DNA of 64,000 bases from Symsagittifera roscoffensis (Eukaryota > Xenacoelomorpha > Acoela > Convolutidae). Position numbers and translations under genes: made by a program. Under the pieces are notes generated by a model. That model made no database searches. It was not told the origin of the DNA and worked only from the letters and a program-made list of their open reading frames with translations. The DNA lies in contig NC_087064.1 in assembly GCF_963678635.1 (NCBI RefSeq), positions 45,431,346 through 45,495,345 on the forward strand, given 5' to 3'. This document shows positions 41,506-55,151 of this stretch, piece by piece. Position 1 is the stretch's first letter. Every line of letters starts with the position of its first letter.

Positions 41506-41960
41506 ATGCCTGTAAATCATCAATCTTACTTTTATATCCTAAATTGCACGATCGATTTTTTCGTTGATAATGTAAATCAGCTAACAATTGCAAAGTTGGA
41601 TAAGTTTTCATCTCTGCAATTTTTCGAAAGAGTTCCTGAGCTTAGATTCAAGTATCTGGGGTCTTATCTTGGCGATCAAGTTCCTCAACTAACAATACAC
41701 GCTTTTGCAATTATTAACTTAGCCCAAGCAATGATAGAGGATCATGATTGCTCGAATGGAAAAAACCTACTTTTTTGCTGATTCGTTAGTAAGAAAGAGA
41801 TCAACTTACCTCTTTTTATCAAAAAAATCGATGATTGCTTTCACAGCTTTTATTCTACATTTTTTCTTTTTAAGTCCATCGAGAAGAATTTAATTAATAT
41901 TCATGGTGAGCATAATTTGAATTTTATAAGTTTGTAATTCGTAATTTTTTGCAGTAAATT
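41506..41960 (+). pseudogene. Protease remnant, array unit 1
   Basis: 91-codon frame (41506-41781) with FKYLGSYLGDQVPQLTIHAF, then the Asp strand in another frame. Same lesions as the other units. Confidence 0.5.
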
Positions 41961-43057
41961 TACTACACGATGCAGTAAACTGTTTATTTGTTTCTGTAAG
42001 TTTACTTTTTTTGGTGAAATACACAGAGAATGATGATGGAATATGGTTGATGTAGTCCCCCAATTGAAAGAGTTAACGATAGAATAGATACAATTAAGAA
42101 AACTGTAACCAACTTCTAGTAAATTGTTTCATTTACTGAAAATTGTACATTGTTTCATCTTCTTAAAAGTTTCCTCAGAGATTTTATGATGAATGAATTA
42201 TATTTAAAAAAACTTCAGACACAAAAAAATTTGAAATACTGAGTTTTTCTCAATGTAAATTTTTACGAGGTCAAAAGAAATGACAAATTTGGAGGTTATG
42301 TTTTTGGAAAGTTCAATAAATATCAAGAATTTTTGAAAAAACAATTTAAAGTGACAAAAGAGAATTGTTAAAGGAGAAAGTTAATAGTAGCAAGGAATTT
42401 GACAGAACAATCAATCTATTTGGGGTGAAAATGAGTTCGTGATAAGAATGTCTGATTGGTTGAATTTTTATATTTTGTGTGAAGTATTAGTCATACATTA
42501 ACCTTGTGAGGAACGGCTAACATGCATCTGTCAAATAATCGTATGCATCTGTCAAATAAAATTATTCTATTCAGAACATCAGTCAAAATCAGAGGATGAT
42601 TTAGGTGAGAAACCAGAAACTTTTTAACATATGTAAAAAATTTCTTACATTCTCTGTTCTCCAATTGTGAAGTTTATTTAGTAATACAATGGTTCACAAC
42701 GCTAATGCTTTGCTCCTCATAAGACACAAATATCGAACGAAATCAACATGTTGGCAGTGAGTAAAAAAGGAACACTTGCTTGTCATTGATACAGTTTCGA
42801 AGAATCGCCTGATGTTTTTGGTATGCATCCTATCACTGATAGAGCAAACTCCCTAGAAACAAAGATACACTTTTCACTCTATGGGAGGCTCGTCATTGAT
42901 TTGCTTATTTACAAAAAGTTGTTACTACCAAACACGAAATTTTGATTTGAACTTTTTTGAGCTAGACTTAATTTTTACTCGCTGTCTAATAATCCAAATG
43001 TTTGTCTGAAATTTGCTGATTGTTCGGTGTTTACTCGAAAAGTTTTACAAACTGAAC

Positions 43058-44598
43058 CTTGGGAGAACTGCAGTCCCCTTTATTAAACAATATATAGTCG
43101 GCATATAACGAAATGAAGCAGATTTGTTTGTAATCGCCGCTCCAGAGATTGGTTGAGGAAATTGTTTGCGGTGCAAAAACACTCGAAACATTTGCGAAAG
43201 ATTCGGGAAAAAAAAACAGTTCAGAAACAATTGGGAGGTGAAAAGAACTCCAAGAACAAAACTAGTAAAATCAGATCCGTTACTCAAAAAACTGGGTCAA
43301 TATAGGTAAGAAATTGAGTTCACATCAAAGTTACCTTTTTCGGTACGGGGCTTAACAAATTTTTCTCTGGAGGTTTTCGATAAAGCCCAAAACTTGGAAA
43401 CATTTATCTCATCTTACACGCAACAAATGATCCCCAGGTTTTTTTTTTAGATGAAAGCAGTGTTGAGTTTGATTTTGGAACGGATCGTAATCTCTCTAGA
43501 TATGCGTGATACCCATATTAGTTTGAAGCTTCATTTACTCAAGGAAAGGTTGTTCGATGGGTTCAAAAAAGAAAAGTCAGAACATCAGGCAAAATCAGAG
43601 GATGATTTAGGTGAGAAGCCAGAAGCTTTTTAACATATGTATAAAATATAAAGTTTCTCCAATTGTGAAGTTTATTTAGTAATACAATGGTTCACAACGC
43701 CAATGTTTTGCTCCTCATAAAGAACAAATATCGAACGAAATCAACTTGTCAGCAGTGAGTAAAAAAGGAACATTTGCTTGCCATTGATACAGTTTTGAAG
43801 AATTGCCTGATGTATTTGATATGCATCCTATCACTGATAGAGCAAACTCCCTAGGAACAAAGATATATTTTTCACTCTATGGGAGGCTCGCCATTGATTT
43901 GCTTATTTACAAAAAGTTGTTACTACCAAACACGAAAGTTTGAATTGAACTTTTTTTGAGCAAGACTAGACTTAATTTTTACCCGCTGTCTGATAACACA
44001 AATGTTTGTCTGAAAACTGCTGATTGTTTGCTGTTTACTAGAAAAGTTTTACAAGCTGAACCTAATCATCAGTACTTCCGATGAAATCTGGAAAAAATCT
44101 GCTCAATGGATTACGTGGAAACTATAGCAAGAACCTTTATCAGTCCATCTCGTCAAAAACAATTCACACAGGAAAACGTATTCATCAACCAAAAAAAGAA
44201 TAGTTTTTCAGTTATCAACATTTTCATTTGAGAGAGTTCAAAATTATCCGGGGTTGAAAAGCAATTGTTTCTTTAGTTACAACTTCTCCTTGTCGTCCCT
44301 ATGCTACAACAATGAAAGCAATGCGAGTTCAACTAAAATTAAGGAAGTTTAACGGAGATTTCCCAGTTCTTCTTTTTGAAGATTTTCAAAGTCACTATAT
44401 TCATGTTTTGACTTGTCTTCACTACAGGATAGAGGATGTAGCTGAACAGTTTCATTGTCCTGAATTTAATGGAAAAAGCTTGATATTAGAGTTTTTTTTC
44501 AATTTGTCTTGGAGCCAGGAACGTAATTGATAGTCTTTGAATAAAGACTAATAAGAGATCAACCTGACCAAATCGGAACAGTCACTGAAATTGTTAAT
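43058..44598 (+). pseudogene. Capsid-like pseudogene, array unit 2
   Basis: Same as unit 1, with the short 'acgaagttcaa' doubling near 44325 missing. Broken throughout. Confidence 0.45.
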
Positions 44599-44837
44599 TA
44601 TTTTTGAGTTTCAGGTTCCTATGAAAAAATTGTTTTTTTTCTAGTATTTTCATTATTATTGTCTCAGTCTTATCTTTTTTAATTTTTTACAGACCTAAGT
44701 TTTGAGAAAAAACAGACAATTGATGCTGTTTATTTGAAAATTTTCGAGTTTCTACAACATGGATTTTAAACAATGTGCAATAATTTTTGTCCAGTACATA
44801 GGACTTCTGTATGGGAATTCGTTGATTCAGTAACTAA

Positions 44838-45290
44838 ATGCCTGTAAATCATCAATCTTACTTTTATATCCTAAATTGCACGATCGATTTTTTCGTTGAT
44901 AATGTAAATCAGCTAACAATTGCAAAGTTGGATAAGTTTTCATCTCTGCAATTTTTCGAAAGAGTTCCTGAGCTTAGATTCAAGTATCTGGGGTCTTATC
45001 TTGGCAATAAATTTCCTCAACTAACAATACACTCTTTTGCAATTATTAACTTAGCCCAAGCAATGATAGAGGATCATGATTGCTCGAATGGAAAAAACCT
45101 ACTTTTTTGCTGATTCGTTAGTAAGAAAGAGATCAACTTACCTCTTTTTATCAAAAAAATCGATGATTGCTTTCACAGCTTTTATTCTACATTTTTTCTT
45201 TTTAAGTCCATCGAGAAGAATTTAATTAATATTCATGGTGAGCATAATTTGAATTTTATAAGTTTGTAATTCGTAATTTTTTGCAGTAAA
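44838..45290 (+). pseudogene. Protease remnant, array unit 2
   Basis: 91-codon frame with GNKFPQLTIHSF, as in the first locus (8262) rather than GDQVPQ as in unit 1. Later frames as above. Confidence 0.5.
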
Positions 45291-46389
45291 TTTACTACAC
45301 GATGCAGTAAACTGTTTATTTGTTTCTGTAAGTTTACTTTTTTTGGTGAAATACACAGAGAATGATGATGGAATATGGTTGATGTAGTCCCCCAATTGAA
45401 AGAGTTAACGATAGAATAGATAAAATTAAGAAAACTGTAACCAACTTCTAGTAAATTGTTTCATTTACTGAAAAGTGTACATTGTTTCATCTTCTTAAAA
45501 GTTTCCTCAGAGATTTTATGATGAATGAATTATATTTAAAAAAACTTCAGACACAAAAAAATTTGAAATACTGAGTTTTTCTCAATGTAAATTTTTACGA
45601 GGTCAAAAGAAATGACAAATTTGGAGGTTATGTTTTTGGAAAGTTCAATAAATATCAAGAATTTTTGAAAAAACAATTTAAAGTGACATAAGAGAATTGT
45701 TAAAGGAGAAAGTTAATAGTAGCAAGGAATTTGACAGAACAATCAATCTATTTGGGGTGAAAATGAGTTCGTGATAAGAATGTCTGATTGGTTGAATTTT
45801 TATATTTTGTGTGAAGTATTAGTCATACATTAACCTTGTGAGGAACGGCTAACATGCATCTGTCAAATAATCGTATGCATCTGTCAAATAAAATTATTCT
45901 ATTCAGAACATCAGTCAAAATCAGAGGATGATTTAGGTGAGAAACCAGAAACTTTTTAACATATGTAAAAAATTTCTTACATTCTCTGTTCTCCAATTGT
46001 GAAGTTTATTTAGTAATACAATGGTTCACAACGCTAATGCTTTGCTCCTCATAAGACACAAATATCGAACGAAATCAACATGTTGGCAGTGAGTAAAAAA
46101 GGAACACTTGCTTGTCATTGATACAGTTTCGAAGAATCGCCTGATGTTTTTGGTATGCATCCTATCACTGATAGAGCAAACTCCCTAGGAACAAAGATAC
46201 ACTTTTCACTCTATGGGAGGCTCGTCATTGATTTGCTTATTTACAAAAAGTTGTTACTACCAAACACGAAATTTTGATTTGAACTTTTTTGAGCTAGACT
46301 TAATTTTTACTCGCTGTCTAATAATCCAAATGTTTGTCTGAAATTTGCTGATTGTTCGGTGTTTACTCGAAAAGTTTTACAAACTGAAC

Positions 46390-47943
46390 CTTGGGAGAAC
46401 TGCAGTCCCCTTTATTAAACAATATATAGTCGGCATATAACGAAATGAAGCAGATTTGTTTGTAATCGCCGCTCCAGAGATTGGTTGAGGAAATTGTTTG
46501 CGGTGCAAAAACACTCGAAACATTTGCGAAAGATTCGGGAAAAAAAAACAGTTCAGAAACAATTGGGAGGTGAAAAGAACTCCAAGAACAAAACTAGTAA
46601 AATCAGATCCGTTACTCAAAAAACTGGGTCAATATAGGTAAGAAATTGAGTTCACATCAAAGTTACCTTTTTCGGTACGGGGCTTAACAAATTTTTCTCT
46701 GGAGGTTTTCGATAAAGCCCAAAACTTGGAAACATTTATCTCATCTTACACGCAACAAATGATCCCCAGGTTTTTTTTTAGATGAAAGCAGTGTTGAGTT
46801 TGATTTTGGAACGGATCGTAATCTCTCTAGATATGCGTGATACCCATATTAGTTTGAAGCTTCATTTACTCAAGGAAAGGTTGTTCGATGGGTTCAAAAA
46901 AGAAAAGTCAGAACATCAGGCAAAATCAGAGGATGATTTAGGTGAGAAGCCAGAAGCTTTTTAACATATGTATAAAATATAAAGTTTCTCCAATTGTGAA
47001 GTTTATTTAGTAATACAATGGTTCACAACGCCAATGTTTTGCTCCTCATAAAGAACAAATATCGAACGAAATCAACTTGTCAGCAGTGAGTAAAAAAGGA
47101 ACATTTGCTTGCCATTGATACAGTTTTGAAGAATTGCCTGATGTATTTGATATGCATCCTATCACTGATAGAGCAAACTCCCTAGGAACAAAGATATATT
47201 TTTCACTCTATGGGAGGCTCGCCATTGATTTGCTTATTTACAAAAAGTTGTTACTACCAAACACGAAAGTTTGAATTGAACTTTTTTTGAGCAAGACTAG
47301 ACTTAATTTTTACCCGCTGTCTGATAACACAAATGTTTGTCTGAAAACTGCTGATTGTTTGCTGTTTACTAGAAAAGTTTTACAAGCTGAACCTAATCAT
47401 CAGTACTTCCGATGAAATCTGGAAAAAATCTGCTCAATGGATTACGTGGAAACTATAGCAAGAACCTTTATCAGTCCATCTCGTCAAAAACAATTCACAC
47501 AGGAAAACGTATTCATCAACCAAAAAAAGAATAGTTTTTCAGTTATCAACATTTTCATTTGAGAGAGTTCAAAATTATCCGGGGTTGAAAAGCAATTGTT
47601 TCTTTAGTTACAACTTCTCCTTGTCGTCCCTATGTTACAACAATGAAAGCAATGCGAGTTCAACGAAGTTCAACTAAAATTAAGGAAGTTTAACGGAGAT
47701 TTCCCAGTTCTTCTTTTTGAAGATTTTCAAAGTCACTATATTCATGTTTTGACTTGTCTTCACTACAGGATAGAGGATGTAGCTGAACAGTTTCATTGTC
47801 CTGAATTTAATGGAGAAAGCTTGATATTAGAGTTTTTTTTTCAATTTGTCTTGGAGCCAGGAACGTAATTGATAGTCTTTGAATAAAGACTAATAAGAGA
47901 TCAACCTGACCAAATCGGAACAGTCACTGAAATTGTTAATTAT
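46390..47943 (+). pseudogene. Capsid-like pseudogene, array unit 3
   Basis: Same segment order and lesions as unit 1; includes the 60-codon frame 46782-46964. Confidence 0.45.
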
Positions 47944-48180
47944 TTTTGAGTTTCAGGTTCCTATGAAAAAATTGTTTTTTTTTCTAGTATTTTCATTATT
48001 ATTGTCTCAGTCTTATCTTTTTTAATTTTTTACAGACCTAAGTTTTGAGAAAAAACAGACAATTGATGCTGTTTATTTGAAAATTTTCGAGTTTCTACAA
48101 CATGGATTTTAAACAATGTGCAATAATTTTTGTCCAGTACATAGGACTTCTGTATGGGAATTCGTTGATTCAGTAACTAA

Positions 48181-48640
48181 ATGCCTGTAAATCATCAATC
48201 TTACTTTTATATCCTAAATTGCACGATCGATTTTTTCGTTGATAACGTAAATCAGCTAACAATTGCAAAGTTGGATAAGTTTTCATCTCTGCAATTTTTC
48301 GAAAGAGTTCCTGAGCTTAGATTCAAGTATCTGGGGTCTTATCTTGGCAATAAATTTCCTCAACTAACAATACACTCTTTTGCAATTATTAACTTAGCCC
48401 AAGCAATGATAGAGGATCATGATTGCTCGAATGGAAAAAACCTACTTTTTTGCTGATTCGTTAGTAAGAAAGAGATCAACTTACCTCTTTTTATCAAAAA
48501 AATCGATGATTGCTTTCACAGCTTTTATTCTACATTTTTTCTTTTTAAGTCCATCGAGAAGAATTTAATTAATATTCATGGTGAGCATAATTTGAATTTT
48601 ATAAGTTTGTAATTCGTAATTTTTTGCAGTAAATTTACTA
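48181..48640 (+). pseudogene. Protease remnant, array unit 3
   Basis: 91-codon frame identical in protein to unit 2. Confidence 0.5.
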
Positions 48641-49732
48641 CACGATGCAGTAAACTGTTTATTTGTTTCTGTAAGTTTACTTTTTTTGGTGAAATACACA
48701 GAGAATGATGATGGAATATGGTTGATGTAGTCCCCCAATTGAAAGAGTTAACGATAGAATAGATAAAATTAAGAAAACTGTAACCAACTTCTAGTAAATT
48801 GTTTCATTTACTGAAAAGTGTACATTGTTTCATCTTCTTAAAAGTTTCCTCAGAGATTTTATGATGAATGAATTATATTTAAAAAAACTTCAGACACAAA
48901 AAAATTTGAAATACTGAGTTTTTCTCAATGTAAATTTTTACGAGGTCAAAAGAAATGACAAATTTGGAGGTTATGTTTTTGGAAAAATCAATAAATATCA
49001 AGAATTTTTGAAAAAACAATTTAAAGTGACATAAGAGAATTGTTAAAGGAGAAAGTTAATAGTAGCAAGGAATTTGACAGAACAATCAATCTATTTGGGG
49101 TGAAAATGAGTTCGTGATAAGAATGTCTGATTGGTTGAATTTTTATATTTTGTGTGAAGTATTAGTCATACATTAACCTTGTGAGGAACGGCTAACATGC
49201 ATCTGTCAAATAATCGTATGCATCTGTCAAATAAAATTATTCTATTCAGAACATCAGTCAAAATCAGAGGATGATTTAGGTGAGAAACCAGAAACTTTTT
49301 AACATATGTAAAAAATTTCTTACATTCTCTGTTCTCCAATTGTGAAGTTTATTTAGTAATACAATGGTTCACAACGCTAATGCTTTGCTCCTCATAAGAC
49401 ACAAATATCGAACGAAATCAACATGTTGGCAGTGAGTAAAAAAGGAACACTTGCTTGTCATTGATACAGTTTCGAAGAATCGCCTGATGTTTTTGGTATG
49501 CATCCTATCACTGATAGAGCAAACTCCCTAGGAACAAAGATACACTTTTCACTCTATGGGAGGCTCGTCATTGATTTGCTTATTTACAAAAAGTTGTTAC
49601 TACCAAACACGAAATTTTGATTTGAACTTTTTTGAGCTAGACTTAATTTTTACTCGCTGTCTAATAATCCAAATGTTTGTCTGAAATTTGCTGATTGTTC
49701 GGTGTTTACTCAAAAAGTTTTACAAACTGAAC

Positions 49733-51283
49733 CTTGGGAGAACTGCAGTCCCCTTTATTAAACAATATATAGTCGGCATATAACGAAATGAAGCAGATTT
49801 GTTTGTAATCGCCGCTCCAGAGATTGGTTGAGGAAATTGTTTGCGGTGCAAAAACACTCGAAACATTTGCGAAAGATTCGGGAAAAAAAAAACAGTTCAG
49901 AAACAATTGGGAGGTGAAAAGAACTCCAAGAACAAAACTAGTAAAATCAGATCCGTTACTCAAAAAACTGGGTCAATATAGGTAAGAAATTGAGTTCACA
50001 TCAAAGTTACCTTTTTCGGTACGGGGCTTAACAAATTTTTCTCTGGAGGTTTTCGATAAAGCCCAAAACTTGGAAACATTTATCTCATCTTACACGCAAC
50101 AAATGATCCCCAGGTTTTTTTTAGATGAAAGCAGTGTTGAGTTTGATTTTGGAACGGATCGTAATCTCTCTAGATATGCGTGATACCCATATTAGTTTGA
50201 AGCTTCATTTACTCAAGGAAAGGTTGTTCGATGGGTTCAAAAAAGAAAAGTCAGAACATCAAGCAAAATCAGAGGATGATTTAGGTGAGAAGCCAGAAGC
50301 TTTTTAACATATGTATAAAATATAAAGTTTCTCCAATTGTGAAGTTTATTTAGTAATACAATGGTTCACAACGCCAATGTTTTGCTCCTCATAAAGAACA
50401 AATATCGAACGAAATCAACTTGTCAGCAGTGAGTAAAAAAGGAACATTTGCTTGCCATTGATACAGTTTTGAAGAATTGCCTGATGTATTTGATATGCAT
50501 CCTATCACTGATAGAGCAAACTCCCTAGGAACAAAGATATATTTTTCACTCTATGGGAGGCTCGCCATTGATTTGCTTATTTACAAAAAGTTGTTACTAC
50601 CAAACACGAAAGTTTGAATTGAACTTTTTTTGAGCAAGACTAGACTTAATTTTTACCCGCTGTCTGATAACACAAATGTTTGTCTGAAAACTGCTGATTG
50701 TTTGCTGTTTACTAGAAAAGTTTTACAAGCTGAACCTAATTATCAGTACTTCCGATGAAATCTGGAAAAAATCTGCTCAATGGATTACGTGGAAACTATA
50801 GCAAGAACCTTTATCAGTCCATCTCGTCAAAAACAATTCACACAGGAAAACGTATTCATCAACCAAAAAAAGAATAGTTTTTCAGTTATCAACATTTTCA
50901 TTTGAGAGAGTTCAAAATTATCCGGGGTTGAAAAGCAATTGTTTCTTTAGTTACAACTTCTCCTTGTCGTCCCTATGTTACAACAATGAAAGCAATGCGA
51001 GTTCAACGAAGTTCAACTAAAATTAAGGAAGTTTAACGGAGATTTCCCAGTTCTTCTTTTTGAAGATTTTCAAAGTCACTATATTCATGTTTTGACTTGT
51101 CTTCACTACAGGATAGAGGATGTAGCTGAACAGTTTCATTGTCCTGAATTTAATGGAGAAAGCTTGATATTAGAGTTTTTTTTTCAATTTGTCTTGGAGC
51201 CAGGAACGTAATTGATAGTCTTTGAATAAAGACTAATAAGAGATCAACCTGACCAAATCGGAACAGTCACTGAAATTGTTAAT
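49733..51283 (+). pseudogene. Capsid-like pseudogene, array unit 4
   Basis: Same order and lesions as units 1 and 3; includes the 60-codon frame 50125-50307. Confidence 0.45.
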
Positions 51284-51522
51284 TATTTTTGAGTTTCAGG
51301 TTCCTATGAAAAAATTGTTTTTTTTCTAGTATTTTCATTATTATTGTCTCAGTCTTATCTTTTTTAATTTTTTACAGACCTAAGTTTTGAGAAAAAACAG
51401 ACAATTGATGCTGTTTATTTGAAAAATTTCGAGTTTCTACAACATGGATTTTAAACAATGTGCAATAATTTTTGTCCAGTACATAGGACTTCTGTATGGG
51501 AATTCGTTGATTCAGTAACTAA

Positions 51523-51980
51523 ATGCCTGTAAATCATCAATCTTACTTTGATATCCTAAATTGCACGATCGATTTTTTCGTTGATAATGTAAATCAGCTA
51601 ACAATTGCAAAGTTGGATAAGTTTTCATCTCTGCATTTTTTCGAAAGAGTTCTTGAGCTTAGATTCAAGTATCTGGGGTCTTATCTTGGCAATAAATTTC
51701 CTCAACTAACAATACACTCTTTTGCAATTATTAACTTAGCCCAAGCAATGATAGAGGATCATGATTGCTCGAATAGAAAAAACCTACTTTTTTGCTGATT
51801 CGTTAGTAAGAAAGAGATCAACTTACCTCTTTTTATCAAAAAAATCGATGATTGCTTTCACAGCTTTTATTCTACATTTTTTCTTTTTAAGTCCATCGAG
51901 AAGAATTTAATTAATATTCATGGTGAGCATAATTTGAATTTTATAAGTTTGTAATTCGTAATTTTTTGCACTAAATTTAC
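51523..51980 (+). pseudogene. Protease remnant, array unit 4
   Basis: 91-codon frame with four residue changes relative to unit 3 (Tyr to Asp, Gln to His, Pro to Leu, Gly to Arg), consistent with free drift. Confidence 0.5.
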
Positions 51981-52586
51981 TACACGATGCAGTAAACTGT
52001 TTATTTGTTTCTGTAAGTTTACTTTTTTTGGTGAAATACACAGAGAATGATGATGGAATATGGTTGATGTAGTCCCCCAATTGAAAGAGTTAACGATAGA
52101 ATAGATAAAATTAAGAAAACTGTAACCAACTTCTAGTAAATTGTTTCATTTACTGAAAAGTGTACATTGTTTCACCTTCTTAAAAGTTTCCTCAGAGATT
52201 TTATGATGAATGAATTATATTTAAAAAAACTTCAGACACAAAAAAATTTGAAATACTGAGTTTTTCTCAATGTAAATTTTTACGAGGTCAAAAGAAATGA
52301 CAAATTTGGAGGTTATGTTTTTGGAAAGTTCAATAAATATCAAGAATTTTTGAAAAAACAATTTAAAGTGACAAAAGAGAATTGTTAAAGGAGAAAGTTA
52401 ATAGTAGCAAGGAATTTGACAGAACAATCAATCTATTTGGGGTGAAAATGAGTTCGTGATAAGAATGTCTGATTGGTTGAATTTTTATATTTTGTGTGAA
52501 GTATTAGTCATACATTAACCTTGTGAGGAACGGCTAATATGCATCTGTCAAATAATCGTATGCATCTGTCAAATAAAATTATTCTA

Positions 52587-52814
52587 TAATATATTAGTTT
52601 AATTTCGCAAACTTTAAAACGAAACTTAGTTTTTTCTCATACTTTACCATCTGAAACTTGGTATGATCTACCGTAATACCTTTTGAAACATAATACACAT
52701 CCTAATAGATTGGTAAACCTATCTTAAAACAATTAATTTCTTTTACTGATCCTAATCTGGTCCTAATCCTAATGGTCCTAATCTGGTCCTAATCCTAATC
52801 TGGATCCTAACTGA
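52587..52814 (-). repeat. LINE 3' end with TTAGG-type tail, second locus
   Basis: Near-identical to 9338-9545, including the TTAGGATTAGGACCAGA blocks on the minus strand. Confidence 0.65.
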
Positions 52815-54092
52815 ATTCGAGGAGAGGTCTGCCGTGAACTCTGTTGTGAGCGGTTCTGGCGGTTTCGTTACGTACGGCGTCGGTATGCAAGATTTTCTGT
52901 GTGTCTTTGAAATGTTCTTTCAGGTTCCTTTCTACAGTTTCTTCGACGCTGGCCTGGAGCGTCTGCTTCATCTGTCTGTCGCTCTCCCTCGGTCGTTGTT
53001 GTCAGATCCGGTGACACGGATGTGAAGGGTCGTAGCAGAGAGCATTGTTCTGACTGTTTAGCAGATGATGCTGGTTGTTGATTGTGAGGAGCCTGCATTC
53101 GTTGTGCAGATGTGCGACTTTGGAAAAAACGAGGGAGCCTGTAGCTCTGCAAAGTACGGTGTTCTGAACTACTAGTAGCTTCTTCCGATTTGTTGTTTTG
53201 ACCAGTGAGCTTCATGCGGGGGCCGCATATTCCATGCAGGACCGGCCTACTGCTCCATACGTGAGAAGAAACGTTTCCATGTCCTGCCCCAGTCTGAGCC
53301 GGAGAGGGCGTTGTTTCTCTTACTCACTTTCTTCTGTACGTCATTGACATGCTCACCGAACGAAAACATGGTGTCGTACCTCGAGCCGAAGATTTTTGGG
53401 TTGCGCTCTAGGCGGAGAGATGTGTTGTAGAGAAGGACATGCGGGGCAGTCTTCGCTTGCCGAGGATCTGTGGTGAACAAGGTAACTGTCGATTTCTCAA
53501 CTGAAACAATGAGGTCGTGCTCGTCGAGAAAGTCATGGAGCGTTTTCAGTTTTGAACTGATCTTCTCACTGGCTTCAGTAATATCAATACTGCCTCAGTA
53601 TACTGCCGTGTCATCAGCGTAGCTGATGAGAGTGATGGAACTCGGTGGAGCACTGGCGAGATGCATGAGCCTTGTGGGACTCCTGTGTGCACGATCTTCG
53701 AGTTCGACAGAACATTTGTGAAGTTGGTCTTGGCAGTGCGGCCTCTCATATATCCGGCCTGCCAGTGGATAGCGCAGTTGTTAATATTGGTATGTAGGAG
53801 GCAGCTGACAAGTTTACCAATATTCACTCTGTCGAATGCTTGGCTGAGATCAATGGCTGCCAACACGGTGCGGTCAAGAGGTCTTCTCTTGTCCATGCCT
53901 TTCGGGACGTCATGGGTGATCAGACTGAGAGCTGAGGTGGTGAAATGTCTGAGCGAAACCCGCGTTGGTGAACCAGGTGGAGGTGTTTCAGTAACAGCTT
54001 CTCGATTACTTTAGCGGCAGGAGAGATGAGTGACACGTGACGGTAGCTCTTGCTTTCACCTGGTTTTTTTCCTGGCTTCATCAGGGGAAGTA
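52815..54092 (-). pseudogene. LINE reverse transcriptase 3' part, second locus, broken
   Basis: Copy of 9546-10709 without the LTR insertion, so it shows the empty target site (cctggcttcat near 54070). It keeps about 97 bp (53140-53236) that the first locus lacks. That piece encodes LINE C-terminal text in frame (KKLLVVQNTVLCRATG leading to VAHLHNECRLLT). Motif A AIDLSQAFDRVN and motif B GVPQGSCISPVL are intact; motif C is in a shifted frame. Jockey/CR1-type by motif wording. Dead. Confidence 0.8.
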
Positions 54093-54334
54093 CACTAGAG
54101 TGCTCAACAGGGAGCTTCTTAAGCTGGCACCAGAGAATCTCTACTACTCCACTCACTGCATCAAGAAGGTCATCAAGACCTGCAGCAACTCTAGAGCCTT
54201 CGGCCCTGATGGCCTATGCATTCAGTTTCTGAAGAACATGGGGTCCAAAGCTCTCTCATACTTTGCTGCACTCATCAACCATTCCATCAACCCCTTCCGC
54301 ATTCCTGCAATTTGGAATTCTTCCTGCAGTTTGG
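54093..54334 (+). pseudogene. Inverted LINE fragment, second locus
   Basis: Plus-strand KYTRVLNRELLKLAPENLYY to LINHSINPFRIPAIW, the segment that should precede the RT core but in reverse orientation to it. This matches 32337-32575. It joins the gypsy copy at about 54335 through a short doubled 'tttggaattc'. Confidence 0.8.
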
Positions 54335-55151
54335 AATTCGAGCTATAGTTCCTGCGAGTTTCATATTCCTCAGGGATCACCAGCTTTAAGAATATCCACG
54401 TTTTGAAGTTAGAGCAACTGCGATTTAACCCGAAAACAGATACTCCCAAGAAATTTCTTGTGAACTTGACAAAGAAAGCGCAGGAATTGTGTAACTTGAC
54501 CCAGAATCAAATCACAAGCCTGAGATTTGCCGGAAAGACGATTATCCAAAAGACGGATTTAACGAAGTAAACGAGAAAATCTCAGAAATTTCAAAAAGCG
54601 CTCTCACAAAATTGTCCAGTAATCAAGAACAAATAGAGAAGCAGCTCAATGAAATGAGAACACAATTAACTGAGCAGTCGCAGAAACAATCTAATCCGCT
54701 TCCCGAACAAAATCGGACCATAAGCAGTCAGAGTGGTCAGCCAAACCAAAACAACGATTATGAACAACAACGAGCCAATAGAGCTATCAGCCAAACCAAA
54801 ACAACGATTATGAACAACAACGAGCCAATAGAGGCAGCACACGCAGAAATAAATGGCAAAATAATTTTGACTTGAACAATACCAAACCAGATGCTTAAAG
54901 TATGCCTTCAGTTGCTCCACCGCAAAACTCCCAGTGGTAACTTCAAAATCAGCAGTACCCAAACATGTTCCAGAACCAATACAATCAGCCAATGGTGCAA
55001 ATGCATCCATCATCACAATTCCAAACGGCTCAGAATTATCGGAAGCAACATTTTGTCGCAAATGAAATGCCACAAACTGAAACTCAAATTCCCAATGGAC
55101 CCTTCGTACCAATGGTGCGATCATCAGCCAAATTTTGCGACGTTTGTGGAA
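54335..55151 (+). pseudogene. Gag of gypsy copy 2, broken
   Basis: LRFAGKTIIQK, a Gln-rich frame (54612-54875) with an internal 60-bp duplication of 'QTKTTIMNNNEPIE', and a nucleocapsid part that ends in CDVCGKFNN, with the knuckle cut off by the deletion. Several stops. Confidence 0.7.

Larger units (their letters stand above)
39226..42571 (+). repeat. Array unit 1
   Basis: 3346 bp. 39226-39711 is a capsid-like fragment, 39712-41263 the longer capsid-like copy, 41506-41960 the protease relic, and the rest a non-coding tail. Confidence 0.88.
42572..45903 (+). repeat. Array unit 2
   Basis: 3332 bp, same layout as unit 1. A small deletion near 44330 joins two neighbouring frames into a 72-codon open stretch (44312-44530) in the capsid-like C-terminal part. 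Confidence 0.88.
45904..49246 (+). repeat. Array unit 3
   Basis: 3343 bp, same layout; differences from units 2 and 4 are isolated substitutions and length changes in T and A runs. Confidence 0.88.
38269..52586 (+). repeat. Tandem array of 3.34-kb Polinton-derived units
   Basis: One partial and four full units share near-identical sequence. Unit starts at a cagaacatcagtc marker are 39226, 42572, 45904 and 49247, giving lengths 3346, 3332, 3343 and about 3340 bp. Each full unit holds a fragment of the capsid-like pseudogene, a second longer copy of it, and the protease pseudogene. The array is flanked by a gypsy copy on the left and a LINE on the right. Confidence 0.9.
49247..52586 (+). repeat. 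Array unit 4, last unit
   Basis: About 3340 bp; ends at attctat and changes to the LINE 3' tail, exactly as the first locus does at about 9337. It carries a few private substitutions in the protease frame. Confidence 0.88.

Noticed and set aside
8262-52000. Regular spacing of identical short ORFs suggesting a gene family
   Set aside because: The ORFs are fragments of one dead protease and one dead capsid-like gene; every copy carries the same breaks.
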